Assembly (NCBI RefSeq): GCF_028728065.1
Contig: NZ_CP117811.1
Span: forward strand, 1,364,001 to 1,428,000
Source: Lentisphaera profundi
GTDB taxonomy: Bacteria > Verrucomicrobiota > Lentisphaeria > Lentisphaerales > Lentisphaeraceae
Length of the DNA stretch: 64,000 bases
Reading direction: 5' to 3'
Below the pieces are notes generated by a model. The model worked only from the letters and a program-made list of their open reading frames with translations. It did no database searches and had not been told where the DNA came from. Positions 1 to 9,524 of the stretch are shown here, in pieces. Position numbers and translations under genes: made by a program. Each line of letters opens with the position of its first letter. Position 1 is the first letter of the stretch.

Positions 1-6
1 CTCATA

Positions 7-1596
7 ATGAAACAAAAAATTATTATATCGACTTTAGCTTTCACCTTATTATTGCTGCTGAATTCTTGTACAAATAAATCTTATACTCCGATTTCTTATT
101 CCTCAGGAATTATATCTCCCTGGGATACACAACAAGTTGAGCTAGAAAAGGAAGTGAAGATGCCAGTGGAGTATCCACAAGTCTTTAGTCGCGAAAGCTC
201 TTTATTCGGCTACAATCCGCGATTTATGCCTGCGTCGGTGACTTTCACTAAAGCCAATCGGCCAGTAATGCGTTTTGGCTTAGAAGGCGAACTAGGTGAA
301 TATCATACACCGCTTGGTCAACGTTCCTATAAAGAAAAAAACTTCATTCAATACCTAGGCAATGATGGTCGCTGGTATACCACTGAATCTCATGTGGAGG
401 CAGTGAGAGAATACCTGAAGCTTAAAGCATCACAAAAACTCGAGATTCATACTGGGAATAGATCCTATCAGCGTGTGGAATTTGATCTTGATGGTCATGC
501 TTATACCATGATAAAATGCCTTGCGAATAAAAAATCCTACATGTTCTTACTCTATTCAGCTGATGAAATGAAGAGCTGGCAAGTTATAGAACCTGCTGAG
601 CATGGTGATTGGAGAATAGAATCCTATCAGACCCATAATCTTAGCGCCAAGCCTCCTGTATTAGTGGCGCCAGCGCGCTCCAAGAGTGAGATTCTCCTTC
701 TTATTCCCCAAAAGAAAAATGGTAAGATTTCCCTTACTCATAGCGTGAAAATACCTGTAGGAAAGCAGATTGGCTTGCATGGAACCATGGCTGGTGCAGG
801 CAATAGTTCGATTAGCCTTGAGGGTAAAACATATATCACTTATTACTCGACGATCGCTCATGCTACGATAGCAGGAACACCACAATATATTGTTAGTTAC
901 GATCATAAAAGCGGCAAAATTGAAGGCCCCGTATTTCTAGGCGTTGGCGGACATCGAGTAGATGGTCATAATAGTCCAGTAATCCTAGCGGATTCCAAAG
1001 CTCATATTCATGTGCTGCTAGGCACTCATTGGCATTCAATGGTTCACTGTGTATCAAAAAATCCGGCTGATATCTCATCGTGGCAAGAAGCGGTATATGT
1101 TGCCGGAAATGGGGATAACTCTTGGAGTCGCAATGGGATTACTTATCCAGGTTTCACTATTGATAAAGATGATACCCTTCACTTAGTTGTACGTGGGCGA
1201 AATAGTCACTGGGTAAAAAGTGATGTTGGATCTGAACGAATCATGCAAGGCTATCCAGAGCATTTAGATTACGCCTTGGTTTACCTCAGGAAAAAGAAAA
1301 ATGGCCTGTGGGAAAAACGCAAAGATCTAGTACGTCCTTCACATATGGCTTACAGTAATTGGTATCATAAAATCTCTATTGATAGGCACGGCATGCCTTA
1401 TCTAACTTATATGTATTATGCTCATAATTTGACCAAAATGGAAAAGGAGCAATACATATCCAAGTGGGGCGGCACAGGTGAGAATGATGCCGTTTCAGCT
1501 CATGATCCCGTACTAATACGCACAAGTGATTGTGGTGACTCGTGGTCAATTGTAAGGACCCCAGAACTTTTCGAAAGTATGGATAAGAATCACTAA
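7..1596 (+). CDS. BNR_4-type beta-propeller lipoprotein, possible polysaccharide lyase or glycan-binding protein
   Basis: 529 aa. The N-terminus is a lipoprotein signal: a hydrophobic stretch of about 15 residues ending LLNSC, with Cys21 as the likely lipidation site. The body resembles BNR_4 (six- or seven-bladed propeller) proteins. The most family-like segment is around residues 300-345, with GHRVDGHNSPVI followed by HIHVLLGTHWHSM, and a second Trp/His-rich blade around 440-470. BNR_4 propellers include ulvan-lyase-like families (PL24/PL25) where His and Tyr residues act in beta-elimination; the His-rich segment would fit, but I cannot place catalytic residues, so the enzyme role is inference. 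The start lies 6 bases from the window edge, so its promoter is not visible. It converges with the DUF1552 gene; no clear terminator is seen in the 41-bp gap. Confidence 0.75.
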   Translation: MKQKIIISTLAFTLLLLLNSCTNKSYTPISYSSGIISPWDTQQVELEKEVKMPVEYPQVFSRESSLFGYNPRFMPASVTFTKANRPVMRFGLEGELGEYHTPLGQRSYKEKNFIQYLGNDGRWYTTESHVEAVREYLKLKASQKLEIHTGNRSYQRVEFDLDGHAYTMIKCLANKKSYMFLLYSADEMKSWQVIEPAEHGDWRIESYQTHNLSAKPPVLVAPARSKSEILLLIPQKKNGKISLTHSVKIPVGKQIGLHGTMAGAGNSSISLEGKTYITYYSTIAHATIAGTPQYIVSYDHKSGKIEGPVFLGVGGHRVDGHNSPVILADSKAHIHVLLGTHWHSMVHCVSKNPADISSWQEAVYVAGNGDNSWSRNGITYPGFTIDKDDTLHLVVRGRNSHWVKSDVGSERIMQGYPEHLDYALVYLRKKKNGLWEKRKDLVRPSHMAYSNWYHKISIDRHGMPYLTYMYYAHNLTKMEKEQYISKWGGTGENDAVSAHDPVLIRTSDCGDSWSIVRTPELFESMDKNH

Positions 1597-1637
1597 ATAA
1601 GAGATCAGGCCTGGCTTCTACTGCGGGCGGATAAAAA

Positions 1638-2978
1638 TCAAAAAAGTGCTTCGTTTGCATAGCCAAAACTAGGTGCATTAATTCCCGCCGCTTGCAGCAT
1701 GGCAAGATGTGCAGAACTCAATGGTTTACGTTCAGCAATATTCGACTTGAGGTGAAGGCCTGTTTTATGTTTGCCTCCACCTTTACCGGCAATGATACAG
1801 GGGAGATCATAGCCTTTGTGGTTTTGTCCATCACCGATACAGGCAGTGAGCATTATTTGACTATTATCGAGGATGGATTTATCACCCTCTTTGATATTAC
1901 TTAAACGCTCAAGGATTTGTGCGTAGAGACCGACTTGATACTGGATGATTTTTGTAAAGGAATCGGTATGTTTGGCTGATGTGCCATAATGAGATGCACC
2001 ATGATGATGGTGAATTCCCGATTCAAGAAAACTATAGCTTTGTCTGGTGGCTTCCTGAGCAAACATATATGTAATGACATTGGTTCGTCGTGTTTGAAAG
2101 GCGAGGACGAAGAGGTCGCAATACATCTGCTGGAGTTCATCAAAGTAGTTTGTATTACGCCAGCTTTGTCCTAAGCCCATGGCAAAGTCTTCTTCGGGTT
2201 TTCTGTAATCTGCGGGAATAGTTTTGCTATAGCCTGAATCCTTATTCATTTTTTCCATTCGCTTCTCTAGTGTTCGAATGGAAGTAAAATATTGATCGAG
2301 CCGACTGCGGTCTTCGCGCCCAGCATATTTCACCAAGCGTTTTAAATCGGATCGAGTGAGATCCAAAACACTCTTCATTTGATTTTCACTAACTCGAGAA
2401 GCACTCGTACTTCCATAGAGTCTTTTAAATGCCATGTAGGGATCACGGTCTTGAACAATATATTCTTTCGAAGATTTCCAAGATATATACTTAAAGTATT
2501 CTGGGTGATCACCGACAGAATCAGGACTACGATTTGAGACGTTTGAGGTACTACTAAAGTGCATGGAGTCAATAAAACTATTGGCGCCGAGGTAGCGAGC
2601 GGCGAGTTGGTCGGCTGAAATTATGTCTTCGGAATTTTCGCTAAAACCAGCTTGTAGGGCAATCTCATCTCGTGAGCGGGTTCCATCTGTTAATAGGGAG
2701 GCGCAATTTTTATGACCACCACCTTTATTCCCTTGAAGCGCCAAACCTGAGTAAATAGAAAATTGACTGCGTAAATCTTTTAGGGGCTCTAAACACGTGG
2801 GAAGAGTGTAATCTTTGCCATCTTCTGTGGGCTTGAAACGATCCGGGATATAACCATTGGGCATGAATATCCAAGCGAGACGTTGATTATTTTTTTGCAT
2901 GACTGAGGCATTGAGCTCTAACCAAGGCAGAGTCATAAAAGCTCCACCAATTCCCTTTAATAATGTACGTCTATTCAT
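1638..2978 (-). CDS. DUF1552 family secreted protein
   Basis: 446 aa. It starts MNRRTLLKGIGGAF, a twin-arginine-like export signal typical of DUF1552 proteins. The core has the family look: RLAWIFMPNGYIPDRF near residue 35, a GGGHKNCASLLTDG segment near 85-100, and SGIHHHHGASHYG near 320. The function of DUF1552 is unknown. In Planctomycetes, Verrucomicrobia and Lentisphaerae these genes sit next to DUF1592/DUF1588/DUF1585 cytochrome-like proteins. Here it starts 8 bp downstream of that partner on the same strand, so the two should be co-transcribed from the promoter motif near 6250. Confidence 0.9.
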   Translation of the reverse strand: MNRRTLLKGIGGAFMTLPWLELNASVMQKNNQRLAWIFMPNGYIPDRFKPTEDGKDYTLPTCLEPLKDLRSQFSIYSGLALQGNKGGGHKNCASLLTDGTRSRDEIALQAGFSENSEDIISADQLAARYLGANSFIDSMHFSSTSNVSNRSPDSVGDHPEYFKYISWKSSKEYIVQDRDPYMAFKRLYGSTSASRVSENQMKSVLDLTRSDLKRLVKYAGREDRSRLDQYFTSIRTLEKRMEKMNKDSGYSKTIPADYRKPEEDFAMGLGQSWRNTNYFDELQQMYCDLFVLAFQTRRTNVITYMFAQEATRQSYSFLESGIHHHHGASHYGTSAKHTDSFTKIIQYQVGLYAQILERLSNIKEGDKSILDNSQIMLTACIGDGQNHKGYDLPCIIAGKGGGKHKTGLHLKSNIAERKPLSSAHLAMLQAAGINAPSFGYANEALF

Positions 2979-2986
2979 CTTCTCTC

Positions 2987-5900
2987 CTAGAATTTATATT
3001 GGAATTGATCACTGAGAATTATGGTGGCCACAATAGCGGAAAAGCGGTTGTCGTTATTGCGCATATTGCTATGACATTTATTCACTAGATAAAAATCATA
3101 GTGATTGAGCTCGCGGTTCATAGCGTAAGAAAGGAATGCGGAAGAAACTTTGCGATAAAAGTGATCGCGATTTTTAACTAAGTAACGGCGCAGTTGTTGA
3201 GGTCCGCGAATTTCTTTGCCATTATTGAGAGTGGCCATATTATCGACATTATCCCTCCATCGACCCATATGATCATAATTTTCCAATGGGAAGCCAAGTG
3301 GATCGATCAGCGAATGACAGCCTTTGCAATTGGGGTTTCTACGATGTTCAACTAAGACTTCGCGCAAACTCATATCTTTTGTTTCACTAGCAGAGGGTAG
3401 TATGCCCGCATCGGGAGGCGGAGGCGGTGTGGGTGTTCCTAAAATAGAGCTTAAGATGAAGTTGCCTCTTAAAATAGGATTCGTACGCTCTCCCGCAGAA
3501 CTAAGAGCCATGAAACCGGCCATGCCGATAATTCCTCCACGTTGATCAGTTTCGAGTGATCGTTTACGGAATACATAGCCCACATCTGTTTTTATATTAT
3601 AGAATTCAGCCATGTGATCATTTAGGAAGGTGAAGTCAGAACTCAGTAAATGTTGCAGGTTGAGGTCATTCTTTATGATGTAATCAAAGTAAGTAATGAT
3701 CTCTTTATACATATCCTCGTAAATCGGATCCTCTTCAGCCATGTCCCGCAAGGCATCCACTTCTAACCACTTATTCAAAAAGGCCTTGAGCATGGCTTGT
3801 GAGCGCTTGTCTCGGAGCATGCTTTGTACTTGCTCTATGAGAACTTGACGATCAAATATTTGTCCAGAAGAAGCCAAATCATAGAGCTCTTGATCGGGCG
3901 GCTGATTCCAAATGAGGTAGGAGAGCCGATTAGCGAGTTCAAAAGCAGAGAGTTTTTTGAACTCGGGTGTTTTTTTCTCAAAGCGAAAAAGGAATTCCGT
4001 CCGCAAAAAACTCTGAGTCATCATCAATTGTACGGCATTATCACTGCCATGCTGATGCGTGAGTTGGAGGAATGAGTTGAGAAATGAGTTTATCTCAGTC
4101 TCTTCAGCTGGGCGTCGCAGCAGTTTCTTTAAAAAGGCTTCACTTTGTCGTTTCATTAAGGCTGTAAGTTGTGGGCTGATTTTTTTATATTCAATAAAGT
4201 GAATAAGTTCTTCCACTTGGGTGTATTTTTCTCTGTTTTCTACACTCAGATTTTCTTGGATTAATTCATTTGGAAGAACAAAGATAGCAGCAATAAGTTG
4301 ATTAAATTTTTGATACTGCTTACGCTTTAGATTAGAGAGTTTTCTATTAGTGTCGAGATCTTCATTCGCCGCTTTCCAATGTTTGATGAAGCTATCAATC
4401 GCGGGCTCTATTAAATCATTTGGGTATTTTTTTATGGAGAGTTTTTTCCAATCTTTTAATCCTTTAGAAATAGTCGTATCAAGGCCATGTTTTTTAAGGA
4501 AAGTCGCTGTCTGTTGAACAAAAATTGCTGATATTTTATGCTTTGAAGAAATTTCATTTAGTTTGGCGCTTTGCTTTTTTCCATCGCGTAAAAACTCAGC
4601 TAAAGCACTCATTGAGCGTCGCAGGGCTTCTTGCTCTTTAAAATCCTTGAAGTAGTGATTGAGTAAGTACTTATATTGAATGGCTTTAAGTCGTTTAATA
4701 AGAATATTTTTAGGCTGTTTGAGAAGAGGTTTTTCATTGAAATAAAACCCCTGTTCTAAGTCGTAAGCAGCATAACGTGAAATGAATTCTGCGGAGGCTA
4801 AAAACTTCTCAAAAGAAACAATTGAAATATCATTGGTATTATCGATTTGGAATTTACTCGAGAAATCGAACTCCAAACCCGTGACAGCTTTTACGGTAGT
4901 ATTATAATTTTTTGAATTGAGACGCTGAATCTTTTGCTTTTTACTGATTTTTCTCGAACGAGTTTCAATTGTAAAAAGAAGCTTCTGCACGAGCTCGGCA
5001 AATTCTTCTCTTTCTCGAGGGGCGATTTCGCCATCTTCGGGTGGAGGCATTTCAGAAGCGCGAATAAAGGATAAAGATTGTTTGAAAATATTATATTTTT
5101 TATAGTAATCTTCAGCGCTCTTGAGGGTTTCAAAATTTAATTCCTCCTCATGAAGGTCGTTACCATGGCATTCATAACAATGAGTTTTTAGTTTCCCAAT
5201 TAAAGTCTTGATCTCTACTTTATTGAGTAAGGCAGAATCGGGAACTTTCATTTCATCAATAATGACAAGTGCCGCGGGTTCTAGTATGCCCTCATCTTTT
5301 ATGAATACGATGGCTTCCGTGATGGGCACTAGCACTGGCTTTGTGGCAACTAAAATGGGTGTTTCACTTTTGGGCGCAGCAATACTTTTACTCGGTTGCT
5401 TTTTATTCATTGCGGGATCAAACATTTTTCTTATCTCAGCGGATTTATAAATCAAGCCAGCTAAGAGTATAGAGCAAACGAGTGCTAAGGGCACTAAGTT
5501 TGCTTTTTTCTGTTTTTTCGGGCGTGGAATTTTGTTGACAGTAGATTTAGAAACTGAGAGGCCTTTACTCTTCTTTCTAGGGAGCTGTTTTTTTGATACT
5601 TTTCTTGCTTTAGGAGCTTTTTGCTTAGGAACTTCTTTGGGAAGATCCAAGCTGGGTTTTACTTCTTGCTTAGAACGAGTAATACCTTGTTTTAGTGATG
5701 CGTTGAAGGAACTACGTATGATTGTTAAAGGTTTCTGATCAGTAATGTCCTTATTACATCCAGGACAAATGATTTGATCAAATTGATCGGGGTTTTCTAA
5801 AATTAATTTTTGCTGGCATGAGTCGCAACAAAGTGTGAGTTCAACTGCTGACACAGAAGAGTTATCTTGAGTATTCTGATCTGCGGAGATAGTAGGGACA

Positions 5901-6196
5901 AGTGGCTTTGAATTAACGGGATCAGCGCTCAGCTCTGAATCAGAGTTTGTTTTGTCTGGAGATTTAGGGCCATTAGTATTTGGGCTAGGGTGGTAGCTTT
6001 CCGGACTTGTATCAATTATAGCTTTCGGGATGCTTGATTGTAAATAGCTCGTTAAATCTTGCTCACATCCGGGGCAGAAAAGTTGTTCAAAATCTTGAGG
6101 GTTTTCCAAGACTAAATGTTGATTACATTGCTCACAATGAATATTGATTTCTGGTGTATGCTTATCTAAATGTGGAGGAGTTTTTGGTGAATCCAT
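2987..6196 (-). CDS. DUF1592/DUF1588/DUF1585 planctomycete-type cytochrome with N-terminal zinc ribbons
   Basis: 1069 aa. Two CxxC...CxxC ribbons lie near residues 20-45 and 120-145; they are tandem copies (LVLENPQDFEQLFCPGC and LILENPDQFDQIICPGC). A Lys/Pro-rich linker is followed by a single membrane segment near 232-249. A CYECHGN c-type heme motif sits near residue 342, after which come DUF1587, DUF1595, DUF1592 (FELANRLSYLIWNQPPD), DUF1588 with a second CxxCH (NCKGCHSLIDPLGFPLENYD near 957) and a C-terminal DUF1585-like segment. The C-terminal domain order is standard for the family; the ribbon-plus-membrane N-terminus is less usual and would place the ribbons in the cytoplasm and the heme part outside. 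It is the first gene of an operon with DUF1552. Confidence 0.9.
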   Translation of the reverse strand: MDSPKTPPHLDKHTPEINIHCEQCNQHLVLENPQDFEQLFCPGCEQDLTSYLQSSIPKAIIDTSPESYHPSPNTNGPKSPDKTNSDSELSADPVNSKPLVPTISADQNTQDNSSVSAVELTLCCDSCQQKLILENPDQFDQIICPGCNKDITDQKPLTIIRSSFNASLKQGITRSKQEVKPSLDLPKEVPKQKAPKARKVSKKQLPRKKSKGLSVSKSTVNKIPRPKKQKKANLVPLALVCSILLAGLIYKSAEIRKMFDPAMNKKQPSKSIAAPKSETPILVATKPVLVPITEAIVFIKDEGILEPAALVIIDEMKVPDSALLNKVEIKTLIGKLKTHCYECHGNDLHEEELNFETLKSAEDYYKKYNIFKQSLSFIRASEMPPPEDGEIAPREREEFAELVQKLLFTIETRSRKISKKQKIQRLNSKNYNTTVKAVTGLEFDFSSKFQIDNTNDISIVSFEKFLASAEFISRYAAYDLEQGFYFNEKPLLKQPKNILIKRLKAIQYKYLLNHYFKDFKEQEALRRSMSALAEFLRDGKKQSAKLNEISSKHKISAIFVQQTATFLKKHGLDTTISKGLKDWKKLSIKKYPNDLIEPAIDSFIKHWKAANEDLDTNRKLSNLKRKQYQKFNQLIAAIFVLPNELIQENLSVENREKYTQVEELIHFIEYKKISPQLTALMKRQSEAFLKKLLRRPAEETEINSFLNSFLQLTHQHGSDNAVQLMMTQSFLRTEFLFRFEKKTPEFKKLSAFELANRLSYLIWNQPPDQELYDLASSGQIFDRQVLIEQVQSMLRDKRSQAMLKAFLNKWLEVDALRDMAEEDPIYEDMYKEIITYFDYIIKNDLNLQHLLSSDFTFLNDHMAEFYNIKTDVGYVFRKRSLETDQRGGIIGMAGFMALSSAGERTNPILRGNFILSSILGTPTPPPPPDAGILPSASETKDMSLREVLVEHRRNPNCKGCHSLIDPLGFPLENYDHMGRWRDNVDNMATLNNGKEIRGPQQLRRYLVKNRDHFYRKVSSAFLSYAMNRELNHYDFYLVNKCHSNMRNNDNRFSAIVATIILSDQFQYKF

Positions 6197-6233
6197 TACA
6201 TCAATCCGAAATTATTATAAGAAGTACTCTTAT

Positions 6234-6265
6234 GGGAGTACCGCTTCTTTGCATGCAATGTGACA
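6234..6265 (-). promoter_or_regulatory. Regulon promoter motif, copy 1 (DUF1592/DUF1552 operon)
   Basis: On the minus strand TGTCAC (6265-6260), a 17-bp spacer, then GGTACTCCC (6242-6234). It lies about 46 bp upstream of the DUF1592-type start and matches eleven other copies in this window. Confidence 0.75.
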
Positions 6266-6286
6266 AATTATTTATTTATTTTCGAT

Positions 6287-7093
6287 TTAATCTCCCGAGT
6301 AGCGTGTCCACATACCTAAAGGTTCGTTAAAAGTCCCGTTACCAATAGTGGACATGTGATACAGAGTATTGACATGGCCATCGGTAAATAGGTAGTTATA
6401 GCGAAAGGCTCGGTGTAAATTTTTAATGTAGAGATCTTGCTCATCTGGAGCATCAATCACGTCTCGATTATTACAACGACCGACTGCGTTGAGATCATAG
6501 GGTTCTTCCGTGAGTGCAATGGTATTGGCATGATCTTCCACATCAGTTATTTTTACAGAACCTCCTGAATGATCACCATAAGCTTCATTTTCGACACCCA
6601 CAACCCAAGCAATGCCATTGTAAAAACGACTCCCTCCGACACGTCCACGATTAAGGCTATATGTTCTACGATAGCGTACAGTGCTGCGTGATGGGATATC
6701 ATCATTGGGGCAAAGAAAGGGGTTGTTTGCTAAGCTATAATCTGCCGTAGGTATTTCATTCTTACTTTTGTCGATATCCGCCCAAGTAAAACCCATGTAG
6801 TCCGAGATGAGGTCATCATAAGCATATTGACTAGCACTGCGATCATCTGCAAAGGGATAATAGCCCTTATTATCTTCAGTATACATCTGCAGAGCGAGAC
6901 CTATTTGTTTCTCTGAATTTGTACATACAATCGTACGAGCTTTCTTTCTCGCTTTACTCAATGCTGGTAACAAAAGCGAAGCTAGGATTGCTATCACTGC
7001 AATTACTACGAGTAGTTCTATCAATGTAAATTTCTTGATCGTAATCTCCTGTTTCTTGGGTATACCAGAGATTTCTTTTATCTGTGACACCAA
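6287..7093 (-). CDS. Type II secretion-like pseudopilin (prepilin N-terminus, H-X9-DG C-terminus)
   Basis: About 268 aa. A short basic leader is followed by [20 protein letters not shown], the prepilin peptidase site (before Phe; Glu at mature position 5) and the hydrophobic spine. The globular part has CPND and the C-terminal FTDGHVNTL typical of DUF1559-like pseudopilins of the Planctomycetes/Lentisphaerae. There is no ATG near the 5' end: the frame opens TTG GTG (7093, 7090) about 6-9 nt after an AAAAGG ribosome-binding site, so a non-AUG start is likely. It ends 90 bp upstream of the DUF1592 gene with that gene's promoter motif in between, so the two are probably separate units. Confidence 0.85.
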   Translation of the reverse strand: MVSQIKEISGIPKKQEITIKKFTLIELLVVIAVIAILASLLLPALSKARKKARTIVCTNSEKQIGLALQMYTEDNKGYYPFADDRSASQYAYDDLISDYMGFTWADIDKSKNEIPTADYSLANNPFLCPNDDIPSRSTVRYRRTYSLNRGRVGGSRFYNGIAWVVGVENEAYGDHSGGSVKITDVEDHANTIALTEEPYDLNAVGRCNNRDVIDAPDEQDLYIKNLHRAFRYNYLFTDGHVNTLYHMSTIGNGTFNEPLGMWTRYSGD

Positions 7094-7179
7094 AAATGAC
7101 CTTTTTTATAACTTAATACCAAATATTCAATAATACTGTAATATTCCCAAGAAAACTCTAGAACAGATCACTGACAAAA

Positions 7180-7470
7180 ATGAATAGAAAGAGAAGATTT
7201 AATTTAATCAAAAGACTCGTCGTGATCATAGTCATGCAATTTGATGAGATCCAAGAAATCAAACAAGTCGCTGAAGGATCACTTTTAATTGGAAAATGGA
7301 AAGTTGATGCAAATTTAGATCTAAGAAAAAAAGCGGGTCTAAAAATCAAAAACCCTCAGCAGAATTTGTACTTTGATAGTGATAATAATCGTGAATCTAG
7401 TGAACTAAAAAATGGAAATAACTCGAACATAATTGAGGATTTTGAGCGAGTCCCAAGAATTTTGAAGTGA
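7180..7470 (+). other. Possible decayed pseudopilin-like reading frame
   Basis: A 96-codon frame whose first residues, RRFNLIKRLVVIIVMQ, line up without gaps with the prepilin pattern [15 protein letters not shown], but the Glu at +5 is Lys and the hydrophobic spine breaks after 10 residues. The rest resembles no pilin. It fills most of the 400-bp gap between a pseudopilin and a kinase. It may be a degenerate pilin start or chance similarity; no clear ribosome-binding site was seen. Confidence 0.2.
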
Positions 7471-7556
7471 TTATCTCATTCATCATCAATAGCAGTTATT
7501 GATAATTAAGTTCTAAAGTGTTAATTGGAGCATCTCCAATTAATACTTTTGCTATT

Positions 7557-9524
7557 ATGTCAATAAACGAAAACCCCAATATTTTACGCGGCTTTTTTAA
7601 AGACGCTATAGCTGAGCCCAAGCAAAGTGGTTTAGAGTTGATTGAAGAACTCAAAGAATTACAGAATGAAGGCAAATTCACCGCAGGCACCAAGCTCGAT
7701 GAAGGTGGAATGAAAGATATCTTTGTTAAAGAAGATAAAATGACAGCGCGGCCCATTGCCATGGCCATTCCTCGTCAAGAAAAACGAGATATCGAATCTT
7801 TGAGTGCCTTCATTCGCGAAGCTCGCATTACCGCTCAGGTAGCTCACCCCAGTGTATTGCCGATTCACGAAATTGGTGTGGGAGAGGATGATATCCCTTT
7901 CTATACGATGAAATATATTCGTGGAGATAATTTTGGAGTCATACTAAAAAAACTTAAAGACGGCGATCCACAAGCTCGAAAAGACTATCCCTTGAGCCGA
8001 TTATTAGCGATATTTAATCGTATATGTGAGGCTATTTCTTTCGCACATTCAAAAGGAATCGTACACCTAGATTTAAAACCGGAGAATGTGCTTATTAATC
8101 CCTATGGGGTGGTTCAGGTTTGCGATTGGGGATTGGCGCAATATATCGATGCAATGGATGAAAGTATTGAAGGTGTGCTCAAAGGCACACCAGGCTATTT
8201 ATCACCGGAACAAATAAATGGAGAGCAACCTAACGTTCAAAGTGATGTCTTTGCCCTAGGAGTCATACTCTATCAAATTTTAACTTATGAATTACCCTTT
8301 GCAGGTCCTACAGTGGATATCATGCTGAAGAATACTTTACTTGGTCAAGCAAGGTCCATACGTCAAGCCAATATAAGTTTTCGTCATCCATCCGCACTTA
8401 GAGCCATTTGCCGAAAAGCAATGGCAAATGAAAAACGAAATCGCTACGAATCAGTACAATTAATGGTCGAGGATTTAGAGGCTTTTCAAGTGTATCGTCC
8501 CACGCTAGCTGAAAGTCCTAGTTTTTTTGGTAAATCTTTACTTTTGCTCAAGAGGCATAAAACAATTTCGATACTCTCAATGATTTCAATAACGCTTATT
8601 TTTTGCATCAGTGCAGTCTTTACCGTAAAAGTTAAAAAAGAAGAAATGCAGCGCATAGAAATATCTAAAAAGGCCGTCACTCATTACAATGATTTAGCAA
8701 ATGAAGCCTTTAAAGAATTTGATTTTGAAGAGGCCAAAAAGAATGCCTTACAATCCTTGACTTATAAGGATAACTTCGCGGCCAATGTATTGATGGCTCA
8801 TTATTATTTAGTTCATGGTGACTTAGCGGAGGCGAGGAAATACGCACTCGAATGTCAGGATGATACGAACCGCTACCTTCAGATCTGTGATGCCTTATTG
8901 CTAAAGACAGAACTTAAAGGCGATGATCTAATCTTAAAAATGCTAGAGGTGGTTTTGAAGTATCATCATCCAGGGATAGCAATAGATATTTGCTATCGTC
9001 GCAATGGTATGAGGCAAGATATTCAAAGTCATTTACCTTTTATCCACCGTTTATTAGAGGTTTTAGCTCCTGAACTTGACGATTATGAATTGAGTTTAAA
9101 AGAGAATGAAATCATTTTTAAAGCGGATGGGCATTTTACTCGACTGGCACTCTTTGCAAATTTACCTATACAAGAATTAGTTTTGAATAATAGCTATGTC
9201 AGAGATTTGAGTGCCCTTAGAAACTTAAAAGAGATTAACCGCCTAGAACTGAATAATACCATGGTCAGTGAACTAGAACCCTTGCGAGGAATGAATATTG
9301 AGTACTTAGATATATCCAATACCATGGTTCATGATCTCAAGGTTTTGGAGGATATTCATTTGGAAAACTTAAGAATGAAGGGTTTAAAAGTTTTAGCCCT
9401 CAGTGTCTTAACCACCAAAGAAGAACTTAAATCACTTACTTTGGATGAAGCTAAATTTACCACACCCCATGACAAGAGACATATCGCCACCTTAAAGAAA
9501 AAAGGCGTATTAATCAATGAATAA
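7557..9524 (+). CDS. Ser/Thr protein kinase, WNK-like lysine arrangement, membrane-anchored with TPR-like and LRR-like tail
   Basis: 655 aa from ATG 7557. An upstream GTG (7518) is also in frame, but the ATG start makes residue numbers identical to the paralogue at 49060-51021. Kinase domain about 45-320: P-loop EGGMK (Lys53 where GGMG-type loops have Gly), RPIAMAIP at the VAIK site (Ala70 in place of Lys), helix C Glu88, catalytic loop HLDLKPEN (Asp172, Asn177), DWG metal site (Asp190) and a GTPGYLSPEQ activation end. A membrane helix follows near 340-358, then a helical TPR-like part (FKEFDFEEAKKNALQSL) and about four leucine-rich units (near 535-630). It overlaps the GNAT gene by 8 bp. Catalytic loop and metal site are intact, so it is probably active. 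Confidence 0.9.
   Translation: MSINENPNILRGFFKDAIAEPKQSGLELIEELKELQNEGKFTAGTKLDEGGMKDIFVKEDKMTARPIAMAIPRQEKRDIESLSAFIREARITAQVAHPSVLPIHEIGVGEDDIPFYTMKYIRGDNFGVILKKLKDGDPQARKDYPLSRLLAIFNRICEAISFAHSKGIVHLDLKPENVLINPYGVVQVCDWGLAQYIDAMDESIEGVLKGTPGYLSPEQINGEQPNVQSDVFALGVILYQILTYELPFAGPTVDIMLKNTLLGQARSIRQANISFRHPSALRAICRKAMANEKRNRYESVQLMVEDLEAFQVYRPTLAESPSFFGKSLLLLKRHKTISILSMISITLIFCISAVFTVKVKKEEMQRIEISKKAVTHYNDLANEAFKEFDFEEAKKNALQSLTYKDNFAANVLMAHYYLVHGDLAEARKYALECQDDTNRYLQICDALLLKTELKGDDLILKMLEVVLKYHHPGIAIDICYRRNGMRQDIQSHLPFIHRLLEVLAPELDDYELSLKENEIIFKADGHFTRLALFANLPIQELVLNNSYVRDLSALRNLKEINRLELNNTMVSELEPLRGMNIEYLDISNTMVHDLKVLEDIHLENLRMKGLKVLALSVLTTKEELKSLTLDEAKFTTPHDKRHIATLKKKGVLINE

Noticed and set aside
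7094-7185. TGTCA upstream of the pseudopilin at 7093 as a further regulon promoter
   Set aside because: On the minus strand TGTCAG is followed by GGGAATATTAC after about 22 bp; neither spacer nor right half fits.
7518-7556. GTG start extending the first kinase by 13 residues
   Set aside because: ATG 7557 gives exact residue correspondence with the paralogue at 49060-51021; the extension has no counterpart.
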